Made by a program: the position numbers and the translations under genes. 64,000 bases of DNA from JAFGPS01 sp964570855 (GTDB lineage: Bacteria; Planctomycetota; Phycisphaerae; Sedimentisphaerales; Anaerobacaceae), in NCBI GenBank assembly GCA_964570855.1, contig CAZMZR010000006.1, positions 1-64,000 on the forward strand. The letters are read 5' to 3'. Shown here in pieces: positions 8,544 to 18,399 of the stretch. The notes below the pieces were generated by a model. The model did no database searches. It saw nothing but the letters and a program-made list of their open reading frames with translations, and had not been told where the DNA came from. Within the stretch, counting starts at the first letter, position 1. Every line of letters begins with the position of its first letter.

Positions 8544-9860
8544 CTATTTTGCCTTGATATTATAAACCAACAAAACATCACTATGGCGCAGGTAGAGTTT
8601 ACCATCGGAGATAACAGGATACGCCCACGCCTCGCCGGTGGCGCCACTTCTGGCGGGCGGTTTAAAAGTTCCTTTAAGGGTATATTTCTGAGGATCGGCC
8701 TCCACCAAAGCCAGCACGTTGTCCTGGTAACGAAAGTACAAATGGCCGTCGGCATAAAGTACGGCTGCAGAACCACCGCCGGGCTGGTCTGCTGTGTGCC
8801 ACATTATCTTGCCGGTACGCATATCAAGGCAGGCAGGCTCACCCTTGTTGTGATTATGTCCGCCGTAAATGAAGTTTCCAACCTTCACAAAACCGCCATG
8901 GTGATTCTGGAATTTGTCTTTGTCGAGCCAATATACTTCCTCGACCTTAACGCCGCCGTTCGGGACGAGTTTGAGCAGCGCCGAACCGGTCTGGTAAGCA
9001 GTCGATGTAAAAACATAATCGCCGTCAACCACCGGCGTCGGGATATTTGCTACGCGATTTGCAATACGATTGTATCCCCATAAGAACCTGCCGTTATTAG
9101 CCGATACGCCGATTAGACCCTCGTTGGTTAGCTGGATGTATTGCCTTATACCGGCCCCATAGCTTATAACAATAGAGGAATATCCCGCTTCCTCCTTGCC
9201 CTTGGGCCCGATATCCGGCATCGAACATTTCCAGAGGACATCACCGGTTTTCTTGTTCAAAGCCGCCATCACAGCCTTGTGCCCGCCCGGAGTACATAAG
9301 AGCCTGTCACCATCAACCAACGGCGATTCACTGTACTTCCACTGGGGATTTTCCCCTCCATCTAAGTCTTTTTGTAAATTCTTACTCCAAAGTACACCTC
9401 CGTCGGAAGCATCGACACATACGAGGTCACCAGAGGTCCCTATGGCAAAGACAAGGTTGCCGTCAACTGTCGGCGTGGATCGCGGACCACCGTCTTTATG
9501 TAGAGGTCCTACTTTAGATGACCATAACTTCTCATGTGTAGCTAAATCAATTGCTATCATAAACTGAGCCGTTTCCGATTCAGTTTTGATGTCACCCATC
9601 GTATAGAGTTTGCCGCCGGCTATCGCGACACCGGAATAACCGGTACCAAGGCCCGTCATTTCCCACAACAGCTCCGGTCCGTCGTCAGGCCAGCTTTTCA
9701 GTAAACCTGACTCGGTACAGATTCCATCACGACTGGGACCTCGAAATTGCGGCCAATCCGCTGCATCGACAGTACCCGGAAAACACAGACAGATTATGCA
9801 CAATACTAATACACAACCTCGCATACGCTGATACCGTATTAAATTCTTTATCGGATACAC
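8544..9860 (-). CDS. Secreted PQQ-like beta-propeller protein
   Basis: A 438-residue protein starting at GTG 9860 behind a GGAGG site. A signal peptide spans about residues 1-33 (RGCVLVLCIICLCFPGTVDA). The mature part begins ADWPQFRGPSRDG and contains repeated propeller blades such as GDLVCVDASDGGVLW, KTGDVLWKC and MRTGKIMW. This is the outer-membrane-protein-assembly/PQQ-like family greatly expanded in Planctomycetes. No dehydrogenase residues can be assigned, so PQQ binding is unproven. It is a paralogue of the next gene upstream and of the propeller domain at 15326. Confidence 0.88.
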   Translation of the reverse strand: MYPIKNLIRYQRMRGCVLVLCIICLCFPGTVDAADWPQFRGPSRDGICTESGLLKSWPDDGPELLWEMTGLGTGYSGVAIAGGKLYTMGDIKTESETAQFMIAIDLATHEKLWSSKVGPLHKDGGPRSTPTVDGNLVFAIGTSGDLVCVDASDGGVLWSKNLQKDLDGGENPQWKYSESPLVDGDRLLCTPGGHKAVMAALNKKTGDVLWKCSMPDIGPKGKEEAGYSSIVISYGAGIRQYIQLTNEGLIGVSANNGRFLWGYNRIANRVANIPTPVVDGDYVFTSTAYQTGSALLKLVPNGGVKVEEVYWLDKDKFQNHHGGFVKVGNFIYGGHNHNKGEPACLDMRTGKIMWHTADQPGGGSAAVLYADGHLYFRYQDNVLALVEADPQKYTLKGTFKPPARSGATGEAWAYPVISDGKLYLRHSDVLLVYNIKAK

Positions 9861-9916
9861 GTAGTAGCCTCCAAATTGAATTTTATTAGTCGGTTAGATA
9901 AATTTTCAGATATCTT

Positions 9917-11158
9917 TCAGCTTTTACTGCCTACATCCACGCAAACCAGCCGCCCAACGGCGTTTCGGGCATAGATTCTCCCGTTCGCAAGGACCGGTAC
10001 CGTCCAGCATTTACCTGTCAGAATCTGTGCCGATGAGATTTCCTTGAATCCGTCCGATGAAGCTTCCGCTATCACCAGTTTCCCTTTTTCTCCAAGAATA
10101 ATGAGCTTGCCGTCAGTAAGCATGAGTGAACCGGTGCCAAATCCTCCCTGTGACCACTTTAGACTACCGGTTTCAAAATCAATACATGTCAGTTTTCCTC
10201 CGCCGTTAACCTGTCCGCTAAAACCATATAAGCATCCTTGCCAAAGTACTGAACTGTTGATTTGATTGCACATATTCTTATTCTGCCAGAGTTCAGTGAC
10301 TTTGTCCCCATCGATTTTCAAAAGTACACAGCCATGATTATACCCGGAAGAAATGAATATTTTATCACCTGAAATGACAGTATCCGCAGCGTTTATATCA
10401 TAGTTGGTTTTCCATGGAAATTTCCAGACTACATCGCCTGTTGCAGGTTTAACACAGACAATCTCCCGCGATACCGGTAACGCTACAAACTTTTGTTCAC
10501 CCAAAGCAAACGGCAATCCGGTGGCATAACCGGATACATTTTTATTGCTTTGCCAGGCAATGCTTCCGTCTGTCTTTTTTAGAGCAACACCACTTGTGCC
10601 GGCATTGAGAATAATCAGGTCATCGACAACAAGAGGTGAGCCGGAAAAGTACCAGGTAGGATGTTTAAAACTAAATTCCTTATTCAGCTTCTTATGCCAG
10701 ACGATATCACCGGTTGTTGCATCGAACCGAATAACATCGCCATCCTTACTAAAGGTGTAAACAGCATCACCCTCGATAGTAGGTGTCGCACAGGGCCCAC
10801 CCTCATGATTTTTATTATACAAAGGGCACGGATAAGATTTCTTCCATATTTCATTACCCGTCACAGCATCAAAACAATAGAGTATATCATTATCATCGAT
10901 GTTGCCCATTGTATAAACCCGCCCTTTGCTTACTGCGATTGAAGCAAATCCGTTTCCAATCGAAGCTTCCCAGAGCACTTTTGGTCCACCTTCCGGCCAG
11001 GTCGCGGACCAACCGGTTTCTTTTGATATACCGTTATAATCCGGCCCGCGCCAGTTAGGCCAGTCCGCCGCTCCGACGATACTGAAATTCCCGCTAAAAC
11101 ATACGACCAAACCAAACACTAATAAGTAAGTTCGAAACATTTTGTGTAATCTCATCAT
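9917..11158 (-). CDS. Secreted PQQ-like beta-propeller protein
   Basis: About 413 residues. Two adjacent ATGs (11158 and 11155) follow a GGAGAG site; the in-frame ATG at 11176 has no such site and I reject it. A signal peptide (LLVFGLVVCFSGNFSIVGA) precedes ADWPNWRGPDYNG. Propeller repeats such as DAVTGNEIWKK, DATTGDIVWHKK and DFETGSLKW follow. It is paralogous to the downstream protein, 56 bp away, and probably works outside the cytoplasmic membrane. Function unknown. The two lie just downstream of the redox cluster and may be read through from it. Confidence 0.87.
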   Translation of the reverse strand: MMRLHKMFRTYLLVFGLVVCFSGNFSIVGAADWPNWRGPDYNGISKETGWSATWPEGGPKVLWEASIGNGFASIAVSKGRVYTMGNIDDNDILYCFDAVTGNEIWKKSYPCPLYNKNHEGGPCATPTIEGDAVYTFSKDGDVIRFDATTGDIVWHKKLNKEFSFKHPTWYFSGSPLVVDDLIILNAGTSGVALKKTDGSIAWQSNKNVSGYATGLPFALGEQKFVALPVSREIVCVKPATGDVVWKFPWKTNYDINAADTVISGDKIFISSGYNHGCVLLKIDGDKVTELWQNKNMCNQINSSVLWQGCLYGFSGQVNGGGKLTCIDFETGSLKWSQGGFGTGSLMLTDGKLIILGEKGKLVIAEASSDGFKEISSAQILTGKCWTVPVLANGRIYARNAVGRLVCVDVGSKS

Positions 11159-11338
11159 AACTCTCCAAAATAACATTTAATCTCTTTTTAGACAATTATA
11201 CAAATTTTTACTATCAATGCTAATATTGTGTGCTATCCTGCAATAGAAAGGCTTTTTAGGATATTTGCTCCATATATAGAAACTCAGTGTATATGGGCGT
11301 TTATACGGATTTAATCCCTTTTAAGTTCGGCGAAAATT

Positions 11339-12955
11339 CTACAATTCGCTCTGTGTTTTTTGCTTAAAAGCCAGAGCGCCAGTCGGACAGGCTAAAACAC
11401 ATTTACCGGCAGTGTCCGTATCTTTAATTGCTTCAGCTAATGAACGATCAAAAGGAACCGCCACTTTAACGTCAAAACCCCTGCCTACAAACGTCAAACC
11501 AGGTTTCTCGCCGGCCCGGGCAACAATCTGTACACAAAGACCACAATCAATACACTTGCCGGGCTCGAAAATAATATCCGGATGCTCTAAAAACAGAATG
11601 AACGGCTTAGTGCGGCTGCTTTGATTTTGTGAAGCAGATTGAGCAGCCGAAGTTTTATATCGGGCCGGGCGCGCTCCATAAATTTCTGCATATTTTCTTA
11701 GTTTACAGCTCTGCGGCTTTCGACAATCACAATGCAGACAACGGGCGGATTCCTCAACCGCCTCCTGATTGGTAAAACCTCCGTCTTCCTGTGAAGGATT
11801 AACTCGGGGACCATCACTGTGACCGGCAACAAATTTCTTCGCCTGATCGGCAGAAAGTTTGCCGATACGAGTGTTAAACCCCCTGGTCGGACCTGTCACT
11901 ACCTTACCGGATAAATATTGTCCTATAGATTCGGCCGCCTCTTTCCCATCCGCTACGGCTCGAACCGTCAACTTCCGTCTTCGAACTGCATCGCCGCCGG
12001 CAAAAACTCCCGTCAAATTCGTCTGGTAAGTCTTGCTGTCAATAATAATTGCATTTGCTTTTGTATTAAGACTTCCAAAAGTGTCACCATCGCCAAGCTG
12101 ACCAACTGCTACAAACACGGCGTCAAAATCCTTCCGTAAATCTTCCAATGACAGGGAAGTGCCTATTCGCGTTCGAGACTGAAACTTCACACCAAGCTTC
12201 ATTATCAAATCTATTTCAGCATCAAGCACATCTCTCGGAAGCTCCTTCTGTGAAACCGCATATTGCAGCATACCACCCGGCTTTTCATGGTCGTCGAAAA
12301 TAATACAACCGAATCCCTGCCAGGTTAAATAATAAGCAGCAGCCAATCCCGCGGGACCGGCTCCGACAATGGCTACACGTCCGGATCGCCCCGGCCTGCA
12401 GGATGGCGAATACGGTTGAGCCGATTGCAAATCGACGTCAGCCACATATCGTTTCAAAAGACAAATCGAAACCGCCTGGTCGTAATCGGCCCTTCTGCAT
12501 GCCCGCTCGCAGGGCTTCGGGCAAATCCGTCCCAGAACCGCCGGCAATGCAATATCTTTCTTCACGGTTGCTATTGCATCACGCAGCTTTCCCGAGGCTA
12601 TCCGGCGAATCATCAATGGAATATTCATATGTGCCGGGCAAGTGACCTCACAGGGGCCAAGGCAGTCTCCAAGATGGTCGCTCAATAATAATTCCAGGGC
12701 CGTCCTTCTTGCCCGATTGATTTGTTCCGAACTGCTCCAGACTATCATACCATCTTCGGCAATAGTCGCACAGGCAGGTACGAAATTGGCCAGACCCTCG
12801 ACCTGAACTATACAAATCATACAACTGGTTGCCGGCTCATAACCTTTGAGATAACACATCGTCGGAATTTCGATCCCAAGCTTGCCGGCGGCCTCAAGTA
12901 TCGTAGCGCCGTTCTCAACTTCCACCTTACGATTGTCTATGGTTAATACCGGCAT
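11339..12955 (-). CDS. NuoG/GltD-like iron-sulfur flavoprotein lacking the NAD(P)H-binding domain
   Basis: A 538-residue multidomain cytoplasmic protein. Residues 1-75 form a NuoG-type [2Fe-2S] domain (C34, C45, C48, C62). H94 with C98, C102 and C106, then C145, C149 and C153, are the NuoG/GltD-type cluster region. An FAD Rossmann motif GAGPAG lies at 198-203. DAVFVAVGQ at 278-286 is followed only about 25 residues later by QTNLTGVFAGGD (311-322); in glutamate-synthase small chains about 150 residues with a GGGNxAMD-type NADPH fold lie between these points. Extra clusters follow (CLHCDC near 406; CIDCGLC near 468 and CVLACPTGAL near 519). It can hold FAD and several clusters but has no visible pyridine-nucleotide site of its own, so it probably takes electrons from the NuoEF-type partner encoded 3 bp upstream. 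Confidence 0.85.
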   Translation of the reverse strand: MPVLTIDNRKVEVENGATILEAAGKLGIEIPTMCYLKGYEPATSCMICIVQVEGLANFVPACATIAEDGMIVWSSSEQINRARRTALELLLSDHLGDCLGPCEVTCPAHMNIPLMIRRIASGKLRDAIATVKKDIALPAVLGRICPKPCERACRRADYDQAVSICLLKRYVADVDLQSAQPYSPSCRPGRSGRVAIVGAGPAGLAAAYYLTWQGFGCIIFDDHEKPGGMLQYAVSQKELPRDVLDAEIDLIMKLGVKFQSRTRIGTSLSLEDLRKDFDAVFVAVGQLGDGDTFGSLNTKANAIIIDSKTYQTNLTGVFAGGDAVRRRKLTVRAVADGKEAAESIGQYLSGKVVTGPTRGFNTRIGKLSADQAKKFVAGHSDGPRVNPSQEDGGFTNQEAVEESARCLHCDCRKPQSCKLRKYAEIYGARPARYKTSAAQSASQNQSSRTKPFILFLEHPDIIFEPGKCIDCGLCVQIVARAGEKPGLTFVGRGFDVKVAVPFDRSLAEAIKDTDTAGKCVLACPTGALAFKQKTQSEL

Positions 12956-12958
12956 TTC

Positions 12959-15319
12959 TTATTCCACCTTCACGGCATCCGCCGGGCAGATACTCCTGCA
13001 TGTCCCGCAGCGGATACATTTTTCGGAATCAATTTCATGCTTCTGATACGGCAGCATCGCAATAGCATCGACCGGACAATGCTGGGCACACAAGGTGCAC
13101 CCGATACAATCATCCGTCACCGAATAAGTAATAAGGGACTTGCATCTCGCCGCCGGACATCGCCCGGCGATATGTGCTTCATACTCATCACGAAAATATT
13201 TGATGGTGGACAGGACCGGATTCGGTGCCGTCTTGCCAAGCCCGCACAAGCTCGAATCCTGTACAATTTCCGCAAGGTGCTCAAGCTCATCGATATCGGT
13301 GCTCTTGCCCCGGCCTTCACACAAGCGCTCGAGAATATCCAGCATTCGTCTGGTGCCTATTCTGCAGAAAGTGCATTTACCGCATGATTGATTCTGAGTA
13401 AACTGCAGAAAATAACGGGCGATATCGACCATACAGTCGTTTTCATCCAGTGCCACCATACCGCCGGAACCCATCATCGCCCCGACACTCTTAAGGGCCT
13501 CATAATCCACGGATGTATGGGCAAGCTCTTCCGGCACACACCCTCCGGAAGGGCCGCCAATCTGCACGGCCTTTAGTTTCAAGCCACCGGCGATTCCTCC
13601 GCCGATATCCTCTATAACCTGGCGTATTGAGATACCCATAGGTACTTCAATCAATCCTCCATGAGCGATTTTGCCGGCAAGAGCAAAAACCTTTGTGCCC
13701 TTGCTGTGACCGGTTCCAAGATCAGCAAATGCTTCGGGGCCGTTGCGTATTATCCAGGGGACAACGCAATAAGTCTCGACGTTATTTATAAGAGTCGGTT
13801 TGCCCCATAGTCCGCTTCGCGCCGGATACGGCGGCCTTAGACGGGGCATACCACGACGGCCTTCTATACTGGCCATCAGGGCGGTTTCCTCGCCACAGAC
13901 AAATGCTCCGGCGCCGGGGACAATTTTAAGATTCAGCGAAAAACCACTCTGTAAAATATTATCACCGAGAAAACTATGCCGGAGACAACTTTCTATCGCC
14001 CTGCTTATCCTCTCGACCGCGAGCGGATATTCCGCACGAATGTACAGATAGCCCTCATCGGCTCCGACAGTATATGCAGCCATAATCATACCTTCGATGA
14101 TGCGGTAAGGATAAGACTCCATGAGCATTCTGTCCATAAACGCACCGGGGTCACCTTCATCACCGTTACAAACGATATATTTCTTTCCGGATTTACTCTT
14201 GCGCACAGCAGACCACTTAAGATGTGTCGGATAGCCTGCTCCCCCCCTGCCGCGAAGTCCGCTGCGTTCGATCTGTGCAATAATTTCCTGCGGTTCCAGC
14301 TCCCTGAGGCATTTTTGTAATGCCTGAAAACCATCTCTACGGAGGTATTCATCAAAATCAATCGGATCAATCTTCCCGCCGTGCTCGGTGGCGATGTGCA
14401 CCTGTTTCTCCAGAAAATCCGCAACCTGTTCATCCCGTACATTTATAGAATAACGTGTAACAGGCTCCCGCTTTTGGTCAGTGAGCACTCTATCGAGCAG
14501 TATGGAGGCCGAATCGGAAATCTTTCTTCCAAGCCCGTGCAACTTGAAGTGACGTGTTATGATAGCTTTGGCATCCTCAGGCTGCACCCTTGCATAAAGA
14601 AAACTCCTTTCGTCCGGCAATACGACTTCCAGCAGCGGCGTCTGGTAACACATCCCGACACAGCCGACGCGTTTGATAGCCACCCGGACACCCGTCTGGT
14701 CCAGGGCCTGTTCGAGCGCCTCACGCAGCCTGCCGCTGCCGCGAGCGACACAGCAGGAGCCGAGACCAAGACGTATCTCACCTTTGAAATCTCCCGATTC
14801 GGTTGGATGTTTTTTATGCTTTTCATGCTGCTGAGCGGCTCTGGCCTGTTCATATCTGAGAAAGTCGGTGATAACATTCGGAACAGTCTCAGCGGTGAGA
14901 TGACCATATGTCACCTTGTCGATTTGCACCGCAGGAGCCAGCGTACAACATCCCAGGCATGCTATCTTCTCGACAGTAAACAATCTCTGCGAATCCGTAT
15001 CTTCTCCATCGGTAATCTTCAGATGACGCATAAACGCATCGTAAACTCTCTCGCCCCCTTTTACATGACAGGCGGTACCGAGACAAACATGAATTATATG
15101 ACGACCGGCGGGACGATGTCGGAACTGGTCATAGAATGTCGAAACACCGGTAATCGCAGCCGGTGTAATCTGCGTCAGCTCACAGATACGCTCAAGAGCT
15201 TCGGCGGGAAGATAGCCATAGTGCCCCTGAACGGCCTGCAGCAGCTCAAGCACTTTCTCGCCGCCTGTGCCGATTCGCTCAACCGCCTGATCCACAAATG
15301 TCAAATCCAGCTTATCCAT
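12959..15319 (-). CDS. NuoE-HydB/NuoF fusion: NADH-binding flavin iron-sulfur subunit
   Basis: A 786-residue fusion. Residues 1-150 are a NuoE/HydC thioredoxin-like [2Fe-2S] domain (C79, C84, C121, C125). Residues 180-255 are a second thioredoxin-like domain (C189/C190, C220, C224), as at the N-terminus of HydB/HndC. Residues 300-700 are NuoF: RGRGGAGYPTHLKW, CNGDEGDPGAFMDR for FMN/NADH, and CGKCTFCRIGTRRM with CGLGKTAPNP for the [4Fe-4S] cluster. The tail has two ferredoxin motifs (CIGCTLCAQHCP, CIRCGTCRSICP). The layout is that of HydC plus HydB of electron-bifurcating hydrogenases, but no HydA is present. I use ATG 15319; a TTG at 15322 is possible. The gene is followed 3 bp later by the GltD-like gene. 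Confidence 0.9.
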   Translation of the reverse strand: MDKLDLTFVDQAVERIGTGGEKVLELLQAVQGHYGYLPAEALERICELTQITPAAITGVSTFYDQFRHRPAGRHIIHVCLGTACHVKGGERVYDAFMRHLKITDGEDTDSQRLFTVEKIACLGCCTLAPAVQIDKVTYGHLTAETVPNVITDFLRYEQARAAQQHEKHKKHPTESGDFKGEIRLGLGSCCVARGSGRLREALEQALDQTGVRVAIKRVGCVGMCYQTPLLEVVLPDERSFLYARVQPEDAKAIITRHFKLHGLGRKISDSASILLDRVLTDQKREPVTRYSINVRDEQVADFLEKQVHIATEHGGKIDPIDFDEYLRRDGFQALQKCLRELEPQEIIAQIERSGLRGRGGAGYPTHLKWSAVRKSKSGKKYIVCNGDEGDPGAFMDRMLMESYPYRIIEGMIMAAYTVGADEGYLYIRAEYPLAVERISRAIESCLRHSFLGDNILQSGFSLNLKIVPGAGAFVCGEETALMASIEGRRGMPRLRPPYPARSGLWGKPTLINNVETYCVVPWIIRNGPEAFADLGTGHSKGTKVFALAGKIAHGGLIEVPMGISIRQVIEDIGGGIAGGLKLKAVQIGGPSGGCVPEELAHTSVDYEALKSVGAMMGSGGMVALDENDCMVDIARYFLQFTQNQSCGKCTFCRIGTRRMLDILERLCEGRGKSTDIDELEHLAEIVQDSSLCGLGKTAPNPVLSTIKYFRDEYEAHIAGRCPAARCKSLITYSVTDDCIGCTLCAQHCPVDAIAMLPYQKHEIDSEKCIRCGTCRSICPADAVKVE

Positions 15320-15325
15320 CAATCT

Positions 15326-17053
15326 TTATTTTCCGATGCAGTAAAGGTTCTCTTTGCCCCTGATATAAATACGTCCATCGGTAAAAGCCGGTGACGCAAA
15401 ACATTTTTCGCCAAGCTCATTTTTAGCCGGTTCTTTATACTCACCGGCCGCCTCGACGATAAACATAACGCCTTCTTCGCTTAACAAATATAACTTATCG
15501 CCAACCAGACTCGGCGAGGCCTGAAAATAATCCTTCATATTCTGTTCCCATAGTCTGGTCCCGTCGTCTGTTTTATGGCAGCTAAGATACCCCTCGGTTG
15601 CAAGCAGAAATATTAATTCACCATTACTGACCGGGGAGCAGATATCGGGGCCTCCGTCAATTTTCCATGCTATATGCGTCTCAGTGACATCACCCCGCCC
15701 GTCCGGGCGAATAGCAACCACTTTCATATGCGGCTCTATGGCAAATACCAACCCTTCGGCAAAGACCGGTGACGGCGCTATGTCCGCACCGAGACAATTT
15801 ACACGCCAAAGCTCCGTACCATCGGCGGGATTGTATGAAATTACCCAGGGATTGCCGCCGGTTATCAACTGGTAATCGTCTCCGATCTTTATCACTATCG
15901 GCGAAGTCCACGAACTTCCAACCGGCGGTCTTGCCTGCCACGCCGTGCGGCCGGAATAACCTTCGATCGCAATGAACCTGGATTTACCATCCTCAACACT
16001 AGCCTGGTAATACTGGATCAAAAGCAGATTTTGATACATTGCAAGTGAAGATGCATACCCATACATATTATCAGGTCTGCCAAGGTCTTTTTCCCATATC
16101 CTGTTACCGTCGAAGTCGAAACACCCGACAACGCCTGTTGCGAAAATGGCATACACTCTGCGACCATCCGTCGCAACGGTAGGAGCGGCACCGCCCGTAT
16201 CCTCCCATATATCAAACGGTTCCTCGCCCTCTTTCAAAGGCGGAATCCTAACCTCTCCCGTCCAAAGAAGCTTACCTGTAACGGCATCGAAACAATATAC
16301 ATGCTGCTGATTCGGGTCGGCGCCGGACAGAAAAACGCGGTCTTCCCATACAACAGGCGAATTCATACCCGGTAATGGCACCTCCGTCTTCCAGAGAATA
16401 CCTTCACCAGTTTGGCCGTTCCAGTCGATGGGAATATTCGTATATGCACTTATTCCCAGACCGCCGGGGCCGCGGAATCGGGGCCAATTCTGATTTATCT
16501 GTTCCGCCGAAGGGTATGAAATATCCACCGGCTTTGCTTCGTAGAAAACAATCTCCGGGCTTACAGCAAGTAAAAAGGAGCCCAATCCCAAAATGATTAT
16601 TCCGGCTGTCACCGCAAATCGAGAATACCTGGCATCCTGCATTTGTTCTTTGAGCCTGTCGGCCCCCGGTTGCGGTGTCGGTATCTTTTTCTTAATGGAA
16701 CCGGCGCTCTTGAAACCAATCAGCGTAATTACGACACTGCCGAGAAGCAGATAAGCACCCCTGCGAGTAAAATCAAGATTACGAATCAGGTTTTGTCTGT
16801 ATTGCAAATCCAACCGTCGGGTCTGCGAGAAAAGCTGTTCATCGTCGGGCTTGTTATAAATCGCTGTTTTCAAATCAACAAGCTCTTGTTCGCGCCTGGC
16901 CTGAACCACGGTTGCATGAATAAAATTTAAAACAAGAAGTAATAATATAATAAATGAAAATACCGACCCGGCAATAGCCGTCGATACCGCACTTGCGTAC
17001 CACCTATCTGCGGCTTTGGTACTTTGTTGCGTATTGTCAACATTAAAGCTCAT
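15326..17053 (-). CDS. Membrane-anchored PQQ-like beta-propeller protein
   Basis: A 575-residue protein with three hydrophobic segments (about residues 24-47, 100-117 and 147-165) before an extracytoplasmic beta-propeller that begins NWPRFRGPGGLG near residue 190. Blades include DAVTGKLLWTG, DFDGNRIWEK, PADGTELWRVN and KTDDGTRLWEQ. The propeller resembles the secreted proteins at 8544-11158, but here it is tied to the membrane. It lies between the NapH-like gene and the NuoEF fusion with tiny gaps, so it is probably part of the same complex or pathway. No enzymatic residues can be assigned. Confidence 0.83.
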   Translation of the reverse strand: MSFNVDNTQQSTKAADRWYASAVSTAIAGSVFSFIILLLLVLNFIHATVVQARREQELVDLKTAIYNKPDDEQLFSQTRRLDLQYRQNLIRNLDFTRRGAYLLLGSVVITLIGFKSAGSIKKKIPTPQPGADRLKEQMQDARYSRFAVTAGIIILGLGSFLLAVSPEIVFYEAKPVDISYPSAEQINQNWPRFRGPGGLGISAYTNIPIDWNGQTGEGILWKTEVPLPGMNSPVVWEDRVFLSGADPNQQHVYCFDAVTGKLLWTGEVRIPPLKEGEEPFDIWEDTGGAAPTVATDGRRVYAIFATGVVGCFDFDGNRIWEKDLGRPDNMYGYASSLAMYQNLLLIQYYQASVEDGKSRFIAIEGYSGRTAWQARPPVGSSWTSPIVIKIGDDYQLITGGNPWVISYNPADGTELWRVNCLGADIAPSPVFAEGLVFAIEPHMKVVAIRPDGRGDVTETHIAWKIDGGPDICSPVSNGELIFLLATEGYLSCHKTDDGTRLWEQNMKDYFQASPSLVGDKLYLLSEEGVMFIVEAAGEYKEPAKNELGEKCFASPAFTDGRIYIRGKENLYCIGK

Positions 17054-17070
17054 TGGTTTATATTGCAGGT

Positions 17071-18399
17071 CTATTTCGTTCCGTCGGATTCCGTACTTTC
17101 GGTTTTTTGCGATGCAGAGTTTTTCTTTCGTCTATGGTGTTCTCTGGGACAATATTCAAAACACCGCCCACATGCCAGACAACTCGCCCTGTCGGCCTCG
17201 TAATCCTGCCTTTGCCGCCAGACGGAGACGCCGATGAGTTTAAGCCCAATAACAAACCCGACAAAACCGCCAAACATCCAGCCGCCCAATCCGAATCCTG
17301 CACGGATATGCGATGCATCCTCATAAAGATCGGCGGTCTCGGCGCCCGTCGCCCTGAAGGCATCACTGGCATCCGTTGTTCCTTCCACTTTACCGGTCTC
17401 TTCCAGACGGATACGCTCGGCCAATCTGACCGTTGCGTGCATCCGGGAAGTCACCGTCTTAAGGCCCGAGCCGGCCCAGCCACCTAAAAATATCAATACA
17501 GGCAAAAGAACAAGCAGCAAAGCAAGTCTTGTTTTGCTACGACCATATTCCTTTTTTGGCCAGTGCTCGGCCGGTTTTCTTATGGCACCAAAGGGACACG
17601 ACTCCTCACAAAGCCTGCACTGGATACAATCATCCGGAGTTATAGTGACCCGCCATTTCGATATACGTGAAAGCTGCCGGAGAATCACGCCATACGGGCA
17701 GATGAATCTACAATAGGGCCTTCCTATAAATATACCAATAATCAGAAAACAGGCGCCGAGTATCAATACGTTGACATTCCCGCTCAAGCGGAAAAATGAA
17801 ACAAACGGGTCATACCGGCATATCACAAAAGCGCTGCCGGTGGCCGCAAACAGAACCGCAGCACCCAGGTAAATATACGCCAACAGTCTCAGTCCGTTTT
17901 CGGCCCATCTCGGCACCGACACCGGATGCAGTAAAACCATATCCTGGATAGCTCCCAAAGGACAGACGGCGGCACAAAATGTCCTGCCGAAAAATATTGT
18001 GAATATAAGCGGCGATAAGAAAAAAATTAACACGACTATCGGCACGGTATAACCGGCATCAAAAAACGATAAAACGATATTCTGAATCGACCCGATCGGA
18101 CAGACACAGCCCTTTCGCCAAAAACCAAAATAAATTAACGAGAATACCGTCAGGATAAATATTGCACGTCGGCTGCGCTTTTTCAAAACCAGATACGAAG
18201 ATAATCCAAGCGCCGTCAGGAGTACGATTGTATCTATGTATTCATATATGCCGGAACGGGGGCCGGGGACAGTCGTATCCGGTAACTCGTAGCCGCTTTC
18301 AAATTCCGGAGGTGGAAAACGAACGGTCTGGGCCGAACCGATACCGCACAGAATAAAGAGTGCAGCAAAAGTGATTATGATATGCCCGAAACGCATCAT
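17071..18399 (-). CDS. NapH/NosR-like membrane 4Fe-4S protein
   Basis: A 442-residue membrane protein with an N-terminal signal-like span (ITFAALFILCGIGSAQ) and several further spans. It carries the CxxxCP motifs of NapH/NosR/CcoG-type proteins (CAAVCPLGAIQDM, CRFICPYG) and a ferredoxin motif CIQCRLCEESCPFGA. An extra C-terminal CLACGRCFEYCPRE lies after another span (GGWMFGGFVGFVIGLKL). Proteins of this class pass electrons between quinol and periplasmic redox proteins. Its start overlaps the stop of the upstream polyferredoxin gene by 4 bp (ATGA), a strong hint that the two products work together. Confidence 0.87.
   Translation of the reverse strand: MMRFGHIIITFAALFILCGIGSAQTVRFPPPEFESGYELPDTTVPGPRSGIYEYIDTIVLLTALGLSSYLVLKKRSRRAIFILTVFSLIYFGFWRKGCVCPIGSIQNIVLSFFDAGYTVPIVVLIFFLSPLIFTIFFGRTFCAAVCPLGAIQDMVLLHPVSVPRWAENGLRLLAYIYLGAAVLFAATGSAFVICRYDPFVSFFRLSGNVNVLILGACFLIIGIFIGRPYCRFICPYGVILRQLSRISKWRVTITPDDCIQCRLCEESCPFGAIRKPAEHWPKKEYGRSKTRLALLLVLLPVLIFLGGWAGSGLKTVTSRMHATVRLAERIRLEETGKVEGTTDASDAFRATGAETADLYEDASHIRAGFGLGGWMFGGFVGFVIGLKLIGVSVWRQRQDYEADRASCLACGRCFEYCPREHHRRKKNSASQKTESTESDGTK

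Noticed and set aside
14381..15394. 337-codon plus-strand frame opposite the NuoE-HydB fusion
   Set aside because: Amino-acid composition is that of a reversed coding strand and all motifs lie on the minus strand.
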